Source: a virus
Strand: one strand, 5' to 3'
DNA: 23,614 nucleotides
Virus record (IMG/VR): IMGVR_UViG_3300025127_000286
Span: 1-23,614 of that record
Positions 22,315-23,614 of this stretch are shown piece by piece. How positions within the stretch are numbered: the stretch's first letter is position 1; every line of letters begins with the position of its first letter. The notes under the pieces were generated by a model, which saw nothing but the letters and a program-made list of their open reading frames with translations, was not told the DNA's origin and did not search any database. The position numbers were made by a program, and so were the translations under genes.

Positions 22315-23614
22315 TGGGATCAGTAAAGAAAAAACTAGCAAAAGGTCTACAGAAGATAACACCAAAAGAAATAGCACCAGCCTTACCTTTTATAGCTATG
22401 GCTATTCCAGGTTTGCAAGGTCTAAGTCCTCTGATGAGATACGCTTTACCACAGTTGTTGACAGCAGCAGGTTCGGCTAGACAAACAGGAGACATCAATT
22501 TATTAAACCAAGCATTAGCACTTGGTGCCAGTTATGCAGCTGGACCGGCTACAACAGGTGCAGACGCTGCAACCTCAAAAGAAATTGCTTTTGCCAAAAA
22601 GGCTCCTCAGACTGAAATGGTTGCGAATGCACCCATGGTAAGTGGCCAACCTCCTGTTCCAGGACTAGAACCTAACATTGCATCTTCGATGCAGCCAACA
22701 TTAGCTGCAACTGATCCAATAGCTTATGCTAAACTAGATCCAACTAAGTTTGAAGCGTTCAAAGCAGCTAACCCTGGAGTTAAAAATACTTTTATGGAAA
22801 ACTTAAACGCAAGTTTAAGACCCGTGGGTGAAGGCATACGATCTATAGGTTCTGGTGACATATTTGATGTTGGTGGACTTATGACAGTAGGTGGCTTAGG
22901 CGCAACTGCAGCTGGAACAGACTATGCAAAGAAAAAAGAAATAGAGTTTGAAGAAGACGAAAGACAAAGAATGGGCTTTATCAGTGACTATGCTGATGCT
23001 CTTGCCGATTTTAAAAATTATTTTAGAGAACAAGATTATGGCCTAGAAGACGTATACGGACCAGGCAATGTTCCAAGTTTCTTAGCGGCTGATGGTGGCC
23101 GTGTAGGGTTTGACGACGGAGGTGATGTAGGACTTTTTGAAAGTATACTTGGTGACAACATAGTTGATCAAGTTCAACGTGGTTTCGTTACGCTTTTGGG
23201 TGGAGGCAGTTTATTAGGGACTAGCATGAATGAATACGATGACGCATACGATCAACTAAAAGAAATGGGTCAAAGTCATGAAGAAATTATAGGTACAATC
23301 GGAGAACGTCCGGAGCTCATGAGCAAAGCTGATGGTGGCCGTGTAGGCTTAGCCGAAGGCGGCGATCCGATGACGGCTCAAAAAACAGTAGATCCTATAG
23401 TAGGATTTAGACCACAACTTTTTCCAGGTAACATAGGTATGCCTCCACAACAAACTAACCCAATGTCTCAAATACAAAACACAGTTAATCAAGCTATTGA
23501 TAATATGCAAGGTAGCTTAAATCAAAATTTACAAAACTCATTCAAAACAGAAACAGTTGACGCTATCGTACCAAACGATCAACAAGCAAATATAGGTGGT
23601 GGTCTTCAACCTGG
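22314..23614 (+). CDS. Putative internal/ejection virion protein with DGGRVG motifs, incomplete at right edge
   Basis: The frame is open from ATG 22314 to the window end (433 codons). The start overlaps the acyltransferase stop (TAATG) and has AAGGAG 11 bases upstream. The N-terminus is basic (GSVKKKLAKGLQKITPKE) and is followed by an amphipathic/hydrophobic stretch (about 20-80: IAPALPFIAMAIPGLQGLSP on), as in membrane-penetrating ejection proteins. A Gly-rich segment (about 185-205) precedes a charged helix. ADGGRVG occurs twice (near 258 and 338), each followed by a further Gly-Gly-Asp. The end is Gln/Asn-rich. Such DGGR motifs are, to my knowledge, frequent in large marine-phage virion proteins of unknown role. 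The position after neck/tail genes matches P22 ejection genes. Confidence 0.75.
   Translation, partial: MGSVKKKLAKGLQKITPKEIAPALPFIAMAIPGLQGLSPLMRYALPQLLTAAGSARQTGDINLLNQALALGASYAAGPATTGADAATSKEIAFAKKAPQTEMVANAPMVSGQPPVPGLEPNIASSMQPTLAATDPIAYAKLDPTKFEAFKAANPGVKNTFMENLNASLRPVGEGIRSIGSGDIFDVGGLMTVGGLGATAAGTDYAKKKEIEFEEDERQRMGFISDYADALADFKNYFREQDYGLEDVYGPGNVPSFLAADGGRVGFDDGGDVGLFESILGDNIVDQVQRGFVTLLGGGSLLGTSMNEYDDAYDQLKEMGQSHEEIIGTIGERPELMSKADGGRVGLAEGGDPMTAQKTVDPIVGFRPQLFPGNIGMPPQQTNPMSQIQNTVNQAIDNMQGSLNQNLQNSFKTETVDAIVPNDQQANIGGGLQP
23088..23347 (+). repeat. Two 20-bp direct repeats encoding ADGGRVG
   Basis: An identical 20-base sequence occurs at 23088-23107 and 23328-23347, exactly 240 bases apart and in frame. 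The flanking codons differ although the encoded pattern (x-x-[DE]-GG-D) continues, which suggests selection on the motif as well as common origin. Confidence 0.8.

Noticed and set aside
23088-23347. RTX calcium-binding nonapeptides that would make the last protein a toxin substrate of the acyltransferase
   Set aside because: The motifs are GGRVG rather than GGxGxDxLx and are 80 residues apart, not tandem, so they do not meet the RTX pattern.

Overview
This window reads as the late (packaging, head, neck, tail) half of an AT-rich, tailed double-stranded DNA phage with podovirus-like (P22-type) architecture. From gene content it most resembles uncultivated marine phages of alphaproteobacteria (SAR11/SAR116/roseobacter-like hosts). 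The lines of evidence are a TIGR01630-type large terminase, an 828-residue P22-like portal, a lone GroES-type co-chaperonin in the head cassette, a gpT-like capsid protein, gp4-like and SU10-like neck adaptors, a collagen-like S74 fibre and collar-domain fibres. No integrase, repressor, tRNA or CRISPR was seen. The host assignment is inference.

Layout. Positions 1-207 hold the start of a leftward operon: a 63-aa gene plus the first codons of the next one. Positions 208-617 form a divergent regulatory region. It contains four NrdR-box-like motifs in two pairs (31 and 32 bp spacing), two 7+1+7 palindromes and a 22-bp palindrome just before the terminase. From 618 onward every gene runs rightward, mostly with TAATG or ATGA overlaps. 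618-6655 holds terminase, portal, two marine-phage proteins of unknown role, a DUF6496-like basic protein, a 37-aa one-helix membrane peptide and a holin-like protein. 6684-10425 holds small proteins, GroES, scaffold-like protein, two further head-region proteins and the major capsid protein. A strong UUCG hairpin terminator (10451-10478) is followed at once by a sigma70-like promoter (10477-10505), splitting the head transcript from the neck/tail transcript. 10571-13751 holds small virion proteins and the head-tail connectors. 13761-19280 is a fibre cassette: collagen/S74 fibre, repeat protein, fibre protein and two collar/tip proteins sharing an N-terminus. 19280-21874 holds a gp10-like tail protein and small proteins, including a zinc ribbon. 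21901-22314 encodes a HlyC-like lysine acyltransferase. The last gene, open at the right edge, is a putative internal/ejection protein with DGGRVG motifs.

Working together: terminase and portal package DNA into a shell built by gpT-like subunits on the scaffold, perhaps folded by host GroEL with the phage GroES. gp4-, SU10- and gp10-like proteins close the neck. Fibres and collar proteins recognise the host. The most unusual points are the acyltransferase beside a probable membrane-active ejection protein and the array of NrdR-like operators in the divergent control region.
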